From NCBI RefSeq assembly GCF_012030425.1, contig NZ_JAAUVN010000001.1:2108001-2172000 (forward strand): a DNA stretch of 64,000 nucleotides, written 5' to 3'. Positions 53,833 to 64,000 of this stretch are shown here, one piece after another. The stretch is from Sphingobacterium sp. B16(2022) (GTDB lineage Bacteria > Bacteroidota > Bacteroidia > Sphingobacteriales > Sphingobacteriaceae). Position 1 is the first letter of the stretch. Every line of letters begins with the position of its first letter. A model generated the notes under the pieces. That model was given only the letters and a program-made list of their open reading frames with translations, was not told the DNA's origin and ran no database searches. The position numbers and the translations under genes are program-made.

Positions 53833-56199
53833 ATGACTTTAAAAAGAATCATTACATACTTTACTTGTATGGTCATCTGCTCATCCGAATTATCAGCACA
53901 AACTAAGCCTCAGCTGAACTATTTCGATCTGAACGATGTCCGCTTGCTTCAAGGCCCTTTCAAGCATGCCCAAGATCTTGATTTAAAATATCTATTAGAG
54001 ATCGATGCAGATCGTTTATTAGCTCCTTTCCTACGCGAAGCTGGGCTACCTCAAAAGAAAGAATCTTATACCAATTGGGAAAATACAGGCTTAGATGGCC
54101 ACATCGGTGGTCATTATATTTCTGCCCTTGCACATATGTATGCGGCAACTGACGACCTACAAATAAAAAAAAGGTTGGATTATATGCTTTCCAATTTAAA
54201 AAGTTGTCAAGACGCTAATGGCAATGGCTATATTGGTGGGGTTCCAGGTGGAAAAACCATTTGGAAAGAAATCGCACAAGGCAATATTCAAGCAAGTGGA
54301 TTTAGCTTAAATGGTAAATGGGTACCGCTATACAATATTCATAAGACTTACGCAGGTCTACGTGATGCTTACCTTCTTACAGGAAATGAGGAAGCAAAAA
54401 AGATGCTGATAAAGATGACCGACTGGGCTATTATATTAGTACAACAACTTTCTGAACAACAAATTCAGGAAATGTTACGTAGCGAACATGGCGGACTCAA
54501 CGAAACATTTGCGGATGTTGCAGCTATCACACAAGATCCAGCATATCTTGCACTTGCCCGTCAATTCAGCCATCATGAGGTACTAGATCCATTAATTAAA
54601 CACCAAGATAAGCTTACCGGACAACATGCTAACACACAAATTCCAAAAGTATTAGGTTTTAAGAGAATCGCAGATATTGCTCAAGATGAAACCTGGGAAA
54701 GTGCTGTCCGATATTTCTGGGAAAGTGTTGTAACACAACGCTCCATTTCCTTTGGAGGCAATAGTGTTAGTGAGCATTTTAATCCGACCAATGATTTCTC
54801 AAAAATGATCCATAGCATTGAAGGCCCCGAAACTTGCAATACTTATAATATGCTACGTTTGACAAAGATGCTTCATCAAACCGATCCAAAGGGCAAATAT
54901 CTAGACTATTATGAACGTAGTTTATATAATCATATATTATCTAGCCAACATCCGGAAAACGGAGGATTCGTTTACTTTACCCAAATTAGGCCTGGACATT
55001 ATCGAGTATACTCCCAACCACATACAAGTATGTGGTGCTGTGTTGGATCCGGAATGGAAAATCATTCGAAATACGGCGAGATGATCTATGCGTATCAAGG
55101 TAATCATCTATATATTAATTTATTTATACCTTCACGTCTCAACTGGCGCGACCAAGAAGTCGAAATCGTCCAAGAAAACAATTTTCCAGAACAAGCAAGT
55201 ACAACCCTACACATTCACCCAAAAAAGAATGGCAAAAAATTTGCACTACATGTGCGAAAACCCGCATGGTTGTCCGAAAAACCAAGTATACGCATAAATG
55301 GTAAAATCTATAAAATTGATAGAATTGAGGGCGATTTCTTCACCATTGATCGTGAATGGAAAAAAGGTGATCAAGTCGTTATTCAGCTTCCTATGGGTAT
55401 ACATACAGAACAGCTACCAGATCAAAGTAAATACTATAGTTTACTCTATGGTCCAATTGTATTAGGAGCGCGCACATCCGGACCATTACCCGACTTGTTA
55501 TCCGACGATAGTCGGATGGGGCATGTCGCAAAAGGAATCCAGATTCCATTGAGAGACTTACCAATTCTAACGACAGAACCTTCTGCTATACCAAACCTAG
55601 TAAAACCTATTGCATCAAAGCCATTACATTTTTCATTATCGGGTCTTCGTCTTGCAAAAGAAAATATTAACATGGAACTTGAACCATTTTATAAGATTCA
55701 CGACAGCCGATACATCATCTATTGGCCGCAAGCGACGGAACAAGAGCTTGCTAGTACACAGGAAAAAATGCAACGCGATGAACAAGAGAGTCTCCGTTTA
55801 AACACCCTAACCGTGGATAAAGTTGTCTGCGGGGAGCAACAACCGGAATCTGATCATTTTATTCAACAGCTGAATAGTCATGCAGGTGTATTTGACGATA
55901 CCCGTTGGCGTGAAGCAGATGGCTGGTTCAGTTATATCTTAAAAAAGCAAGATGGCAAAAATGCAGACATCTATATCAAATATCTAACGGAAGAAGGTCC
56001 AAGAACGACAGAAATCATGGTAAACGATGTTATCGTTGGAAAGTTAGTGCCAGCAACAGCAACATCTGATATCAAAACAGCACGTTTCACATTGACACAG
56101 GGTCTAGAAGCAGAAAAACAATTAAACATAAAAATCAAAGGAGCAGACCAGAATAGAAGCCACAAAATTCTCGAAATTCGTATCCTCAAAAATCAATAA
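53833..56199 (+). CDS. GH127/GH146-type beta-L-arabinofuranosidase
   Basis: A 788-residue exported enzyme (signal 1-23) of the former DUF1680 group. The (alpha/alpha)6 catalytic domain carries the expected zinc and nucleophile set: E333 and C335 in 'EGPETCNTYN', and C402/C403 in 'SMWCCVGSG', matching Glu338, Cys340, Cys417 and Cys418 of HypBA1. The nucleophile would be Cys402. Beta-sandwich domains follow, the last ~130 residues resembling DUF6805. It removes beta-linked L-arabinofuranose, a linkage found in plant arabinan/rhamnogalacturonan side chains and extensin-type glycans. It sits 111 nt after araR with its own operator, and a hairpin terminator follows. Confidence 0.9.
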   Translation: MTLKRIITYFTCMVICSSELSAQTKPQLNYFDLNDVRLLQGPFKHAQDLDLKYLLEIDADRLLAPFLREAGLPQKKESYTNWENTGLDGHIGGHYISALAHMYAATDDLQIKKRLDYMLSNLKSCQDANGNGYIGGVPGGKTIWKEIAQGNIQASGFSLNGKWVPLYNIHKTYAGLRDAYLLTGNEEAKKMLIKMTDWAIILVQQLSEQQIQEMLRSEHGGLNETFADVAAITQDPAYLALARQFSHHEVLDPLIKHQDKLTGQHANTQIPKVLGFKRIADIAQDETWESAVRYFWESVVTQRSISFGGNSVSEHFNPTNDFSKMIHSIEGPETCNTYNMLRLTKMLHQTDPKGKYLDYYERSLYNHILSSQHPENGGFVYFTQIRPGHYRVYSQPHTSMWCCVGSGMENHSKYGEMIYAYQGNHLYINLFIPSRLNWRDQEVEIVQENNFPEQASTTLHIHPKKNGKKFALHVRKPAWLSEKPSIRINGKIYKIDRIEGDFFTIDREWKKGDQVVIQLPMGIHTEQLPDQSKYYSLLYGPIVLGARTSGPLPDLLSDDSRMGHVAKGIQIPLRDLPILTTEPSAIPNLVKPIASKPLHFSLSGLRLAKENINMELEPFYKIHDSRYIIYWPQATEQELASTQEKMQRDEQESLRLNTLTVDKVVCGEQQPESDHFIQQLNSHAGVFDDTRWREADGWFSYILKKQDGKNADIYIKYLTEEGPRTTEIMVNDVIVGKLVPATATSDIKTARFTLTQGLEAEKQLNIKIKGADQNRSHKILEIRILKNQ

Positions 56200-56254
56200 A
56201 AAATTGAGATAATTATGTCTATAACTGGCAATACTTTACCTTGCATGATGATAT

Positions 56255-56280
56255 CCTGAGACTCAATACCCAGTCTCAGG
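56255..56280 (+). terminator. Hairpin terminator after the GH127 gene
   Basis: CCTGAGACT (56255-56263) pairs with AGTCTCAGG (56272-56280) perfectly around an 8-nt loop, followed by a T-rich stretch. Confidence 0.8.
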
Positions 56281-56387
56281 GTTCATATTTTTATTGCTCC
56301 TCATCCGCCTTCAAATCAATGATTTTTTCCGTAAGCAATTTCAATACGGAATCTATGGCAATTAGATTAAAATTCCATATCTCCTTT

Positions 56388-56423
56388 AAAAATAAAAAAG
56401 CTCCAAGAATTTCTTCTGGGAGC
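56388..56423 (-). terminator. Terminator of the exported aldo/keto reductase
   Basis: Read on the minus strand, GCTCC and GGAGC with inner AGAA/TTCT form a hairpin at 56423-56400, followed by TTTTTTATTTTTA. It lies 26 nt after the gene's stop. Confidence 0.8.
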
Positions 56424-56449
56424 CTACCAATCAACCAATTATAATCATC

Positions 56450-57589
<1,140 letters not shown>

Positions 57590-57800
57590 ATCATTTAAGT
57601 TTATTCTTTACTATTAAAAAAATCCCAAAAGTCGATTCAAGCTCTAAAGAATCCACGTTCTTGCACTTCTTCAAAAATCGACACAAATATGTAGCGTTAT
57701 AGGATACAAATTACTGTTTAACTTACCATTATTACAGATTACATGCTTTAAGACTCCCATCAGACACACAACATGTTCTACGATTGCATGAATTATCATC

Positions 57801-58820
<1,020 letters not shown>

Positions 58821-58975
58821 TCATCATTTGTTAAATGACAGGACAAAATTCGCTAGGTTCAGTTGATTCTTGCTTATACAGATTACGGCAATTCTTACCA
58901 TTATTACTGTTAACAGCCTTAGCCTATCCCGACCTATGCTATAATTGATTAATATTGAATTATAAAAAAAGAGTT

Positions 58976-59872
58976 ATGGAAGAAATCATCAAAATAGACA
59001 GTATTGATGCCTACAATAAAATGCGTGGCATAGAAACCTTGCATCCCTTAATTACAGTAATCGACTTATCGAAAACAAAACCGATGCCTGCACAGACTTT
59101 TAACTTTGGTCTTTATGCCATCTTTCTGAAAGAATTAAAATGTGGCGAATTGAAATACGGTCGCAACAATTATGATTTTCAGGAAGGAACATTGGTTTTC
59201 ATTGCTCAGGGACAAGTATTGGGCGTACAGCCTAATATCACAACCTTTCAACCCTCAGGGTGGGCACTCTTGTTTCATCCTGACCTGATCAAAGGAACTT
59301 CATTGGGAAAGAAAATCCATGAATATAACTTCTTCTCATATGATGTAAACGAGGCTTTACATCTTTCCGAAAAAGAGCGGCATATTGTTTTAGATTGCTT
59401 TACCAAAATCCAATATGAAATGGAACAAAGCATTGACAAGCACAGCAGAACATTGATTACATCCAATATTGAATTATTTTTAAACTACTGTACCCGATTC
59501 TATGACAGACAGTTTGTAACCAGGGACCATTCCAACAAGGGTATACTGGAAAAATTCGAAGATATATTAAACGCTTATTTTACCGAAGATAAATCTCAAA
59601 AGATCGGACTACCGACGGTAGCTTACTGTGCTTCAGAATTGAACCTATCTCCAAATTACTTCGGCGATATCATCAAGAGCGAAACTGGTATTACTGCGCA
59701 GGAATATATCCAAACTAAGGTTATAGATTTCGCCAAAGAAAGAATTTTTGATCACGAAAAATCAATCAGTGAAATTGCCTATGAATTAGGTTTCAATTAT
59801 CCCCAGCATTTCACTCGTTTGTTCAAGCAAAAAGTAGGCATGTCCCCCTCCGAATACCGATCATTAAACTAA
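58976..59872 (+). CDS. AraC family regulator
   Basis: The ATG at 58976 ('MEEIIKIDSIDAYNKM') is a better start than an in-frame TTG at 58955. The ~298-residue protein has an N-terminal sensor of the AraC_N/cupin-like type ('EGTLVFIAQGQVLGV', 'GWALLFHPDLIKGTSLGKKI'). The C-terminal double helix-turn-helix contains 'LSPNYFGDIIKSETGITAQEY' and 'ISEIAYELGFNYPQHFTRLFKQ'. AraC proteins of this class often sit divergent to aldo/keto reductase genes and activate them, as here with a 194-bp gap. Confidence 0.87.
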   Translation: MEEIIKIDSIDAYNKMRGIETLHPLITVIDLSKTKPMPAQTFNFGLYAIFLKELKCGELKYGRNNYDFQEGTLVFIAQGQVLGVQPNITTFQPSGWALLFHPDLIKGTSLGKKIHEYNFFSYDVNEALHLSEKERHIVLDCFTKIQYEMEQSIDKHSRTLITSNIELFLNYCTRFYDRQFVTRDHSNKGILEKFEDILNAYFTEDKSQKIGLPTVAYCASELNLSPNYFGDIIKSETGITAQEYIQTKVIDFAKERIFDHEKSISEIAYELGFNYPQHFTRLFKQKVGMSPSEYRSLN

Positions 59873-60117
59873 TTTGATAAATAGTTTTAATCCACAAGTT
59901 TCTCCTCAGGACTGTCTTAAAATGATGCTAAATAAGAAGAAATACAAAAGGAAGTCTATCAAATTCTTGATCAACTTCGTCAATTCGTTTTAAAGAAGAC
60001 CGCCAACGATTTATATGCATGATGATAAAGTCATTTAGTCAGTTCAATCTCAAACAAATTTCATTAACTTTATAGCTTATTAAGATCGACCATATTACAT
60101 AAAACAATCTATTGGAA

Positions 60118-61359
60118 ATGAATAAATTTGTTTATTTATCGCTTTACTTATTTGGATTTCCGTTTGCTTCCTTTGGCCAGGAAACAACGTTGACTGCCGA
60201 TGAACTTTTTGTTAAAGCACGAACAGAGGCTTTTGATCAAAAAAATTATGCGGAAGCGATAAAAATCAGTAAACAGGCTTTGAAACAGGCTCCCGAATAT
60301 ACGGATATCAGTATCTTTTTAGGACGTCTATACACTTGGTCTGATAAAATAGATAGTGCCCGTACCATATTTTCCAAATTGGAAAGTCAAAATGTGCAAG
60401 ATGAAGATTTGTACATAGCCTATGCTTCTTTAGAGTATTGGAACGATCAAGCGGCCAAAGCAATAAACTTGGTGGATAAAGGTCTTTCTTTTCACCCGAC
60501 GTCAGAAGATCTTCTCCTTTTAAGGACAAAAATAGAATACAGTAATAATGCGTATGAAAGTGCTGAAAAATCAGTAAATAATCTACTAAAATTAAATCCT
60601 AAAAATGCTGAAGCAAGAGCTTTAGCAAAAAGTATCCAGGAGTATACAGCTAAAAATGCTATCGGGCTTAATTATAACTTTGTTCACTTTGACAAACAAT
60701 TTGACGATAACTGGCATATTGTAGCACTTAGTTATAAAAGAGCAACACCACTAGGATCAGTAATCTTCAGAACAAACTATGCGAATAAATTTGCTGACAA
60801 TGGACTACAATTTGAAGTAGAGGCTTATCCAAGATTATCTAAAATGTTTTATCTCTATGTGGCTGGGGGCTATTCCAATAATGTAGGTATATTTCCTAAA
60901 TACAGAACTGGTGTTTCTTTATATGCAAATTTACCGCACAGCTTTGAGGGTGAAGTCGGATACAGACAGCTATATTTCAGTGATAACATCTGGATGTATA
61001 CAGCATCAATAGGCAAATATTATCAGAATTTCTGGTTCAACCTAAAAACGTATCTAACCCCAAGCAATGAAAATATATCACATTCATACGCTGGTACAGT
61101 TCGATACTATACCAAAGGAGCAAATGACTATTTAGGATTTCTAATCGGAACAGGAATTAGTCCTGAAGAAAACCGGAATAATCTCCTAGACCAGTCCATT
61201 TATAAGCTTAAAACATTCAAGATCGGAGCAGAATATAACTTTTCGGTCAACCGTACAAATCTGTTTTCCATTTCTTCTACATACTTCAATCAAGAGTTTA
61301 GACCTAATGAGAAGGGTAATCAGATCGATATCACAGTGGGCTATATCAAAACCTTTTAG
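60118..61359 (+). CDS. YaiO-like outer-membrane protein with TPR
   Basis: The ATG at 60118 ('MNKFVYLSLYLFGFPFASFGQ') gives a signal peptide; an in-frame TTG two codons earlier is less likely. Residues ~25-180 are tetratricopeptide repeats ('AIKISKQALKQAPEYTDISIFLGRLY' in pieces, 'PKNAEARALAKSIQE'). The second half is beta-rich with aromatic strand ends ('GYRQLYFSDNIWMYT', 'YYTKGANDYLGFLIG') and ends in 'ITVGYIKTF', as expected for a YaiO-type beta-barrel. It converges on the glycosyltransferase-sulfatase gene with a 4-nt overlap of the stops, so the two may belong to one exopolysaccharide system. A role in export of a polysaccharide is inference. Confidence 0.8.
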   Translation: MNKFVYLSLYLFGFPFASFGQETTLTADELFVKARTEAFDQKNYAEAIKISKQALKQAPEYTDISIFLGRLYTWSDKIDSARTIFSKLESQNVQDEDLYIAYASLEYWNDQAAKAINLVDKGLSFHPTSEDLLLLRTKIEYSNNAYESAEKSVNNLLKLNPKNAEARALAKSIQEYTAKNAIGLNYNFVHFDKQFDDNWHIVALSYKRATPLGSVIFRTNYANKFADNGLQFEVEAYPRLSKMFYLYVAGGYSNNVGIFPKYRTGVSLYANLPHSFEGEVGYRQLYFSDNIWMYTASIGKYYQNFWFNLKTYLTPSNENISHSYAGTVRYYTKGANDYLGFLIGTGISPEENRNNLLDQSIYKLKTFKIGAEYNFSVNRTNLFSISSTYFNQEFRPNEKGNQIDITVGYIKTF

Positions 61360-64000
61360 GGTTTTGATATCGTTTGCTTAAAATAATTCTTAAAAATACT
61401 GTCAGGCAGTAGCTGTTTCTTAGTATAGAATTGCTTATTCTGACGCTTAAACAGTTCGAAACGCTTGATGAGCAGATCACGCTCCGAACCCTCAGAAAGA
61501 GGTTCCTCATTAAGTGTTGCATCTAATTTATACAACTGGCCATCCGAAATATGGTAGTCACCATAGACAAAGTCAATCAACTGATTCTTACTTTGCATCA
61601 TCGCCGCTCCATTTCCTTTAGCAGAAGCTCCGATCTCCATACCACGGCCTATCCAGGTTACCTGTCCTGGGGTATTCACCTGATAATTATTACGATAAAA
61701 AGCAAGCAGAGAAGGTGTCACATCAAAGTGACTTACCTTATGACGGAAAGTATGTGCCGCCTTTAGTAATGGTGAATAAATCATTAATGGAACATGATAG
61801 CGATCAATTTTACTTTCTAAAGGAATCTCAGGCATAGCGTGATCACCGGTTATAATAAAGATCGTATTAGCGAAATCTGCCCGCTTTTGATAATCCCTGA
61901 AAAACTGTTGCAATGCATCGTCCAAGTTCAATACAGACACCAGTTGCTTCCGGTTTTGCAAAGCCCATTTTTTGCGATCAGGCGTCAGATCGCCCAGAGC
62001 TAACCGCTTATCAAAAAGTTTTTCATAAAAAGCAGCATTATTGATTAGAAAAGGATTGTGGGTAGAGAGCGTTAACAAAAGATGAAAGTAAGGTGTCTGC
62101 TGCACTTTCTGTACCTCCAACATTTTTGCGAATACCGCTTGATCCTCATACCCCCAACTTTCTCCCCCTTTTTCGGGAAGCTTTTTATATGGTTCGGCAT
62201 AAGACCACTGATCGACCAAAGTATCCACTTTACTGTAAGTCATGAATTTTTCCATGAAATCAAACTTTGAATTACCGCCATAGAAAAAACCTGTATTGAA
62301 TCCATTTGCTTTTAAGATATTGAACAGGTTAAAATGTGCCGGTAGAGTATCCTGTTCTAAGAAGCCATGCGAAGCAAAGGGCAACGATCCTGTCAATGTC
62401 GGCAAAACAGAAAAAGTTCTGCCTGAAGAACTTAAATTATTCTCCCAATACAAGGACTTCTTCGATAAAGAATCTATAAAAGGTGTAAAATTTCCGATAT
62501 ACCCTGAAGGAGAACTATAGGCATGCCCTAATCCTTCGACCACAATAATGACCAAATTTGGGACAGATGAACTTTTTTGAAAGTAGGTCCCTAATATGTC
62601 CTTTGTATCTTCATTTCGAAGAAAAGGATAGCTTTGGTTTTCCCCTGACGTCTCTTTTTCTGCTCCAAATACCAACATTCCCGGATGTTCTTCGATATAA
62701 TTGGTGACATTAGAATTTAGAAAATAACGCCATTTACTACGAGCAGCATTTTGAGCAAACTCATCACCAGATATCTTAAAAACCTTAAAGCGGTCTACAG
62801 GAATAAAACTTACAATAACTCCTAAAAATAGCATACTTAGGCCTACATAGGTGCTCTTAATCGTTTTTTTCGACGCTATCCAAAAAGGAATATAGGCACA
62901 TGCGACGAGCAAGATTAATAAAGCGATATTGGTAAAACTCAGCATACCACTCGCTTCCAAAATTTGCATCATCTCGGCAGTATTATAATAAAACATATCC
63001 GCTCCCAACAAATTGCGTGATTCTGCAAAATATAAAAATAAAATATATTGCATTACCACGACAAAAGATAATAACACGATGGATAATATCCTGGCTACTG
63101 AAAGATGAACAAGTTGTACTATCAGATACACAAGACCGCAACCACTTAGTATCTGAAAAGCGAAAACGAGATTATTCAAAAGAAGTGGTATTAAACCATT
63201 TGATTGACCTAATTGTGGAAATTGCCCGTTATACCACCACCATTCTACAGCGACAGAAAGCATATACAACACTAAAAACACAAGGCTTACAGCACCATAA
63301 TTTTTCAATCCAATACGCAACTGTAAACCAATCCGTTTAAAAAATGGAATATCTTCAGCCCCTTGCTGAAAACCCTGACGTTTCATATCGCCCCAGCTAT
63401 GCTGTTTACGAAAATAATCCACCACACCGCGTACACCTGCACCGACTACAATTGGATGGAAATAAAAAGGTTCCAAAATAGCTGTAACTATCAATTTGGA
63501 AAGATCTTGTTTCTTGGTATACACCTGGTGACTCACCAAGTCGACCAAAATAGCGTAAATAGAATATAAGATCCCCGATGAAATAACCAGCGCAAAGAGT
63601 GCAAAGAAAAATGGCCAGTTTATAATACCGAGAAAAAGAAAAATCAGAAAAATAATATATCCTGAAAATTCAATTACAGGACCAAGGAATTCAAAGAAAA
63701 ACCAATAGGGCATACTGACCATTCCTAACCGTCCGTACTTCGGGTTGAACATAAGCTTACGGTGCTTCCAAAGTGTTTCCATGGTACCTCTCATCCAGCG
63801 ATTCCGCTGCTTTTTCAAAATCTCCTTAGACTCAGGCACCTCAGTCCAACATAATGGATCCGGTATGTTGACCACTTCATAAGGAAGTTTCTGTTCTTCC
63901 ATATAACGGCGCATGCGTACCACCAGTTCCATATCTTCACCTACAGTTTTACTGTCATATCCACCACAGGCTAGTACAATCTGCTTATCAAAAGCCCCAA
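61356..64000 (-). CDS. GT2 glycosyltransferase fused to LTA-synthase-like domain (5' partial)
   Basis: The gene runs off the window: the frame continues past the ATG at 63932 to 64000 with 'FDKQIVLACGGYDSKTVGEDMELV', the acceptor-site ED motif of processive GT2 enzymes. QxxRW follows as 'QRNRWMRGT'. The rest of the GT membrane part resembles PgaC/BcsA. Several more membrane helices follow, then from ~475 (counting from 63932) a sulfatase-fold domain: 'NLVIIVVEGLG' (metal Glu), 'SSGRTFSVLPTLTGS' (nucleophile Thr), 'LLTLSTHNPF' and 'IITGDHAMPE' (metal Asp/His). This matches LTA synthase and phosphoglycerol/phosphoethanolamine transferases. One polypeptide thus seems to synthesise a glycan and decorate it with a phospho-group. 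Confidence 0.85.
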   Translation of the reverse strand, partial: GAFDKQIVLACGGYDSKTVGEDMELVVRMRRYMEEQKLPYEVVNIPDPLCWTEVPESKEILKKQRNRWMRGTMETLWKHRKLMFNPKYGRLGMVSMPYWFFFEFLGPVIEFSGYIIFLIFLFLGIINWPFFFALFALVISSGILYSIYAILVDLVSHQVYTKKQDLSKLIVTAILEPFYFHPIVVGAGVRGVVDYFRKQHSWGDMKRQGFQQGAEDIPFFKRIGLQLRIGLKNYGAVSLVFLVLYMLSVAVEWWWYNGQFPQLGQSNGLIPLLLNNLVFAFQILSGCGLVYLIVQLVHLSVARILSIVLLSFVVVMQYILFLYFAESRNLLGADMFYYNTAEMMQILEASGMLSFTNIALLILLVACAYIPFWIASKKTIKSTYVGLSMLFLGVIVSFIPVDRFKVFKISGDEFAQNAARSKWRYFLNSNVTNYIEEHPGMLVFGAEKETSGENQSYPFLRNEDTKDILGTYFQKSSSVPNLVIIVVEGLGHAYSSPSGYIGNFTPFIDSLSKKSLYWENNLSSSGRTFSVLPTLTGSLPFASHGFLEQDTLPAHFNLFNILKANGFNTGFFYGGNSKFDFMEKFMTYSKVDTLVDQWSYAEPYKKLPEKGGESWGYEDQAVFAKMLEVQKVQQTPYFHLLLTLSTHNPFLINNAAFYEKLFDKRLALGDLTPDRKKWALQNRKQLVSVLNLDDALQQFFRDYQKRADFANTIFIITGDHAMPEIPLESKIDRYHVPLMIYSPLLKAAHTFRHKVSHFDVTPSLLAFYRNNYQVNTPGQVTWIGRGMEIGASAKGNGAAMMQSKNQLIDFVYGDYHISDGQLYKLDATLNEEPLSEGSERDLLIKRFELFKRQNKQFYTKKQLLPDSIFKNYFKQTISKP

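Noticed and set aside
56241..56444. 67-codon plus-strand frame after the GH127 gene
   Set aside because: It spans two terminator hairpins (56255-56280 and 56388-56423) and so is not likely to be a gene.

Overview
The window looks like chromosomal DNA of a Sphingobacterium-like member of the Bacteroidota. The evidence is the SusC/SusD pair, a Nudix-type AraR regulator, GH97, GH51 and GH127 enzymes, promoters fitting TTG-N17-23-TAnnTTTG, and AT-rich intergenic DNA. I saw no rRNA, tRNA, CRISPR array or phage module. There is one insertion sequence (IS3 family, IS150 group).

Layout. (1) 0.3-2.6 kb: a TlpA-like thioredoxin protein, then a SatD-family protein overlapping a small membrane protein. 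(2) 2.6-7.2 kb, minus strand: two AraC-family regulators, a TIM-barrel sugar isomerase/epimerase and a Gfo/Idh/MocA oxidoreductase. (3) 7.7-24.2 kb: a block of families best known from Planctomycetes: a PSCyt1/DUF1549/DUF1553 lipoprotein, a DUF1501 protein, a beta-propeller protein, a membrane cytochrome with LRR and chitobiase-like domains, an MFS transporter, ThuA, a ketose-3-epimerase-like protein, an enolase-superfamily enzyme, a VOC protein, a D-2-hydroxyacid dehydrogenase, and a convergent 1064-residue PVC-type heme protein. With the divergent module (2) it looks like one sugar or sugar-acid oxidation system. Envelope c-type haem proteins would take the electrons and cytoplasmic enzymes would process the imported product. 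The substrate cannot be read from the sequence.

(4) 24.2-26.7 kb: a gene-free relic region with an exact 18-bp repeat, followed by the IS150-like element. The element sits inside an inverted repeat that resembles a split terminator, and its orfB carries an in-frame TGA. (5) 26.7-56.2 kb: an L-arabinose polysaccharide utilization locus. SusC, SusD, a DUF3823 lipoprotein, a double GH43, GH97 and GH2 form one operon. A GH51 fused to a propeller domain plus a GH43, and a second GH51, sit next to aldose 1-epimerase, a sodium/sugar symporter, araA, araD and araB. Divergent araR and a GH127/146-type enzyme follow. Three sites with the geometry AATGT-N7-ACATT lie before susC, araB and the GH127 gene, and are good AraR operator candidates.

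(6) 56.4-59.9 kb: two aldo/keto reductases, one with a twin-arginine/lipoprotein signal, and a divergent AraC-family regulator. (7) 60.1-64 kb: a YaiO-like outer-membrane protein converging on the 3' part of a GT2 glycosyltransferase fused to an LTA-synthase-like sulfatase-fold domain, cut by the window edge.

The most noteworthy items are the planctomycete-like oxidation block, the self-consistent AraR operator set, and the GT2/LTA-synthase-like fusion.
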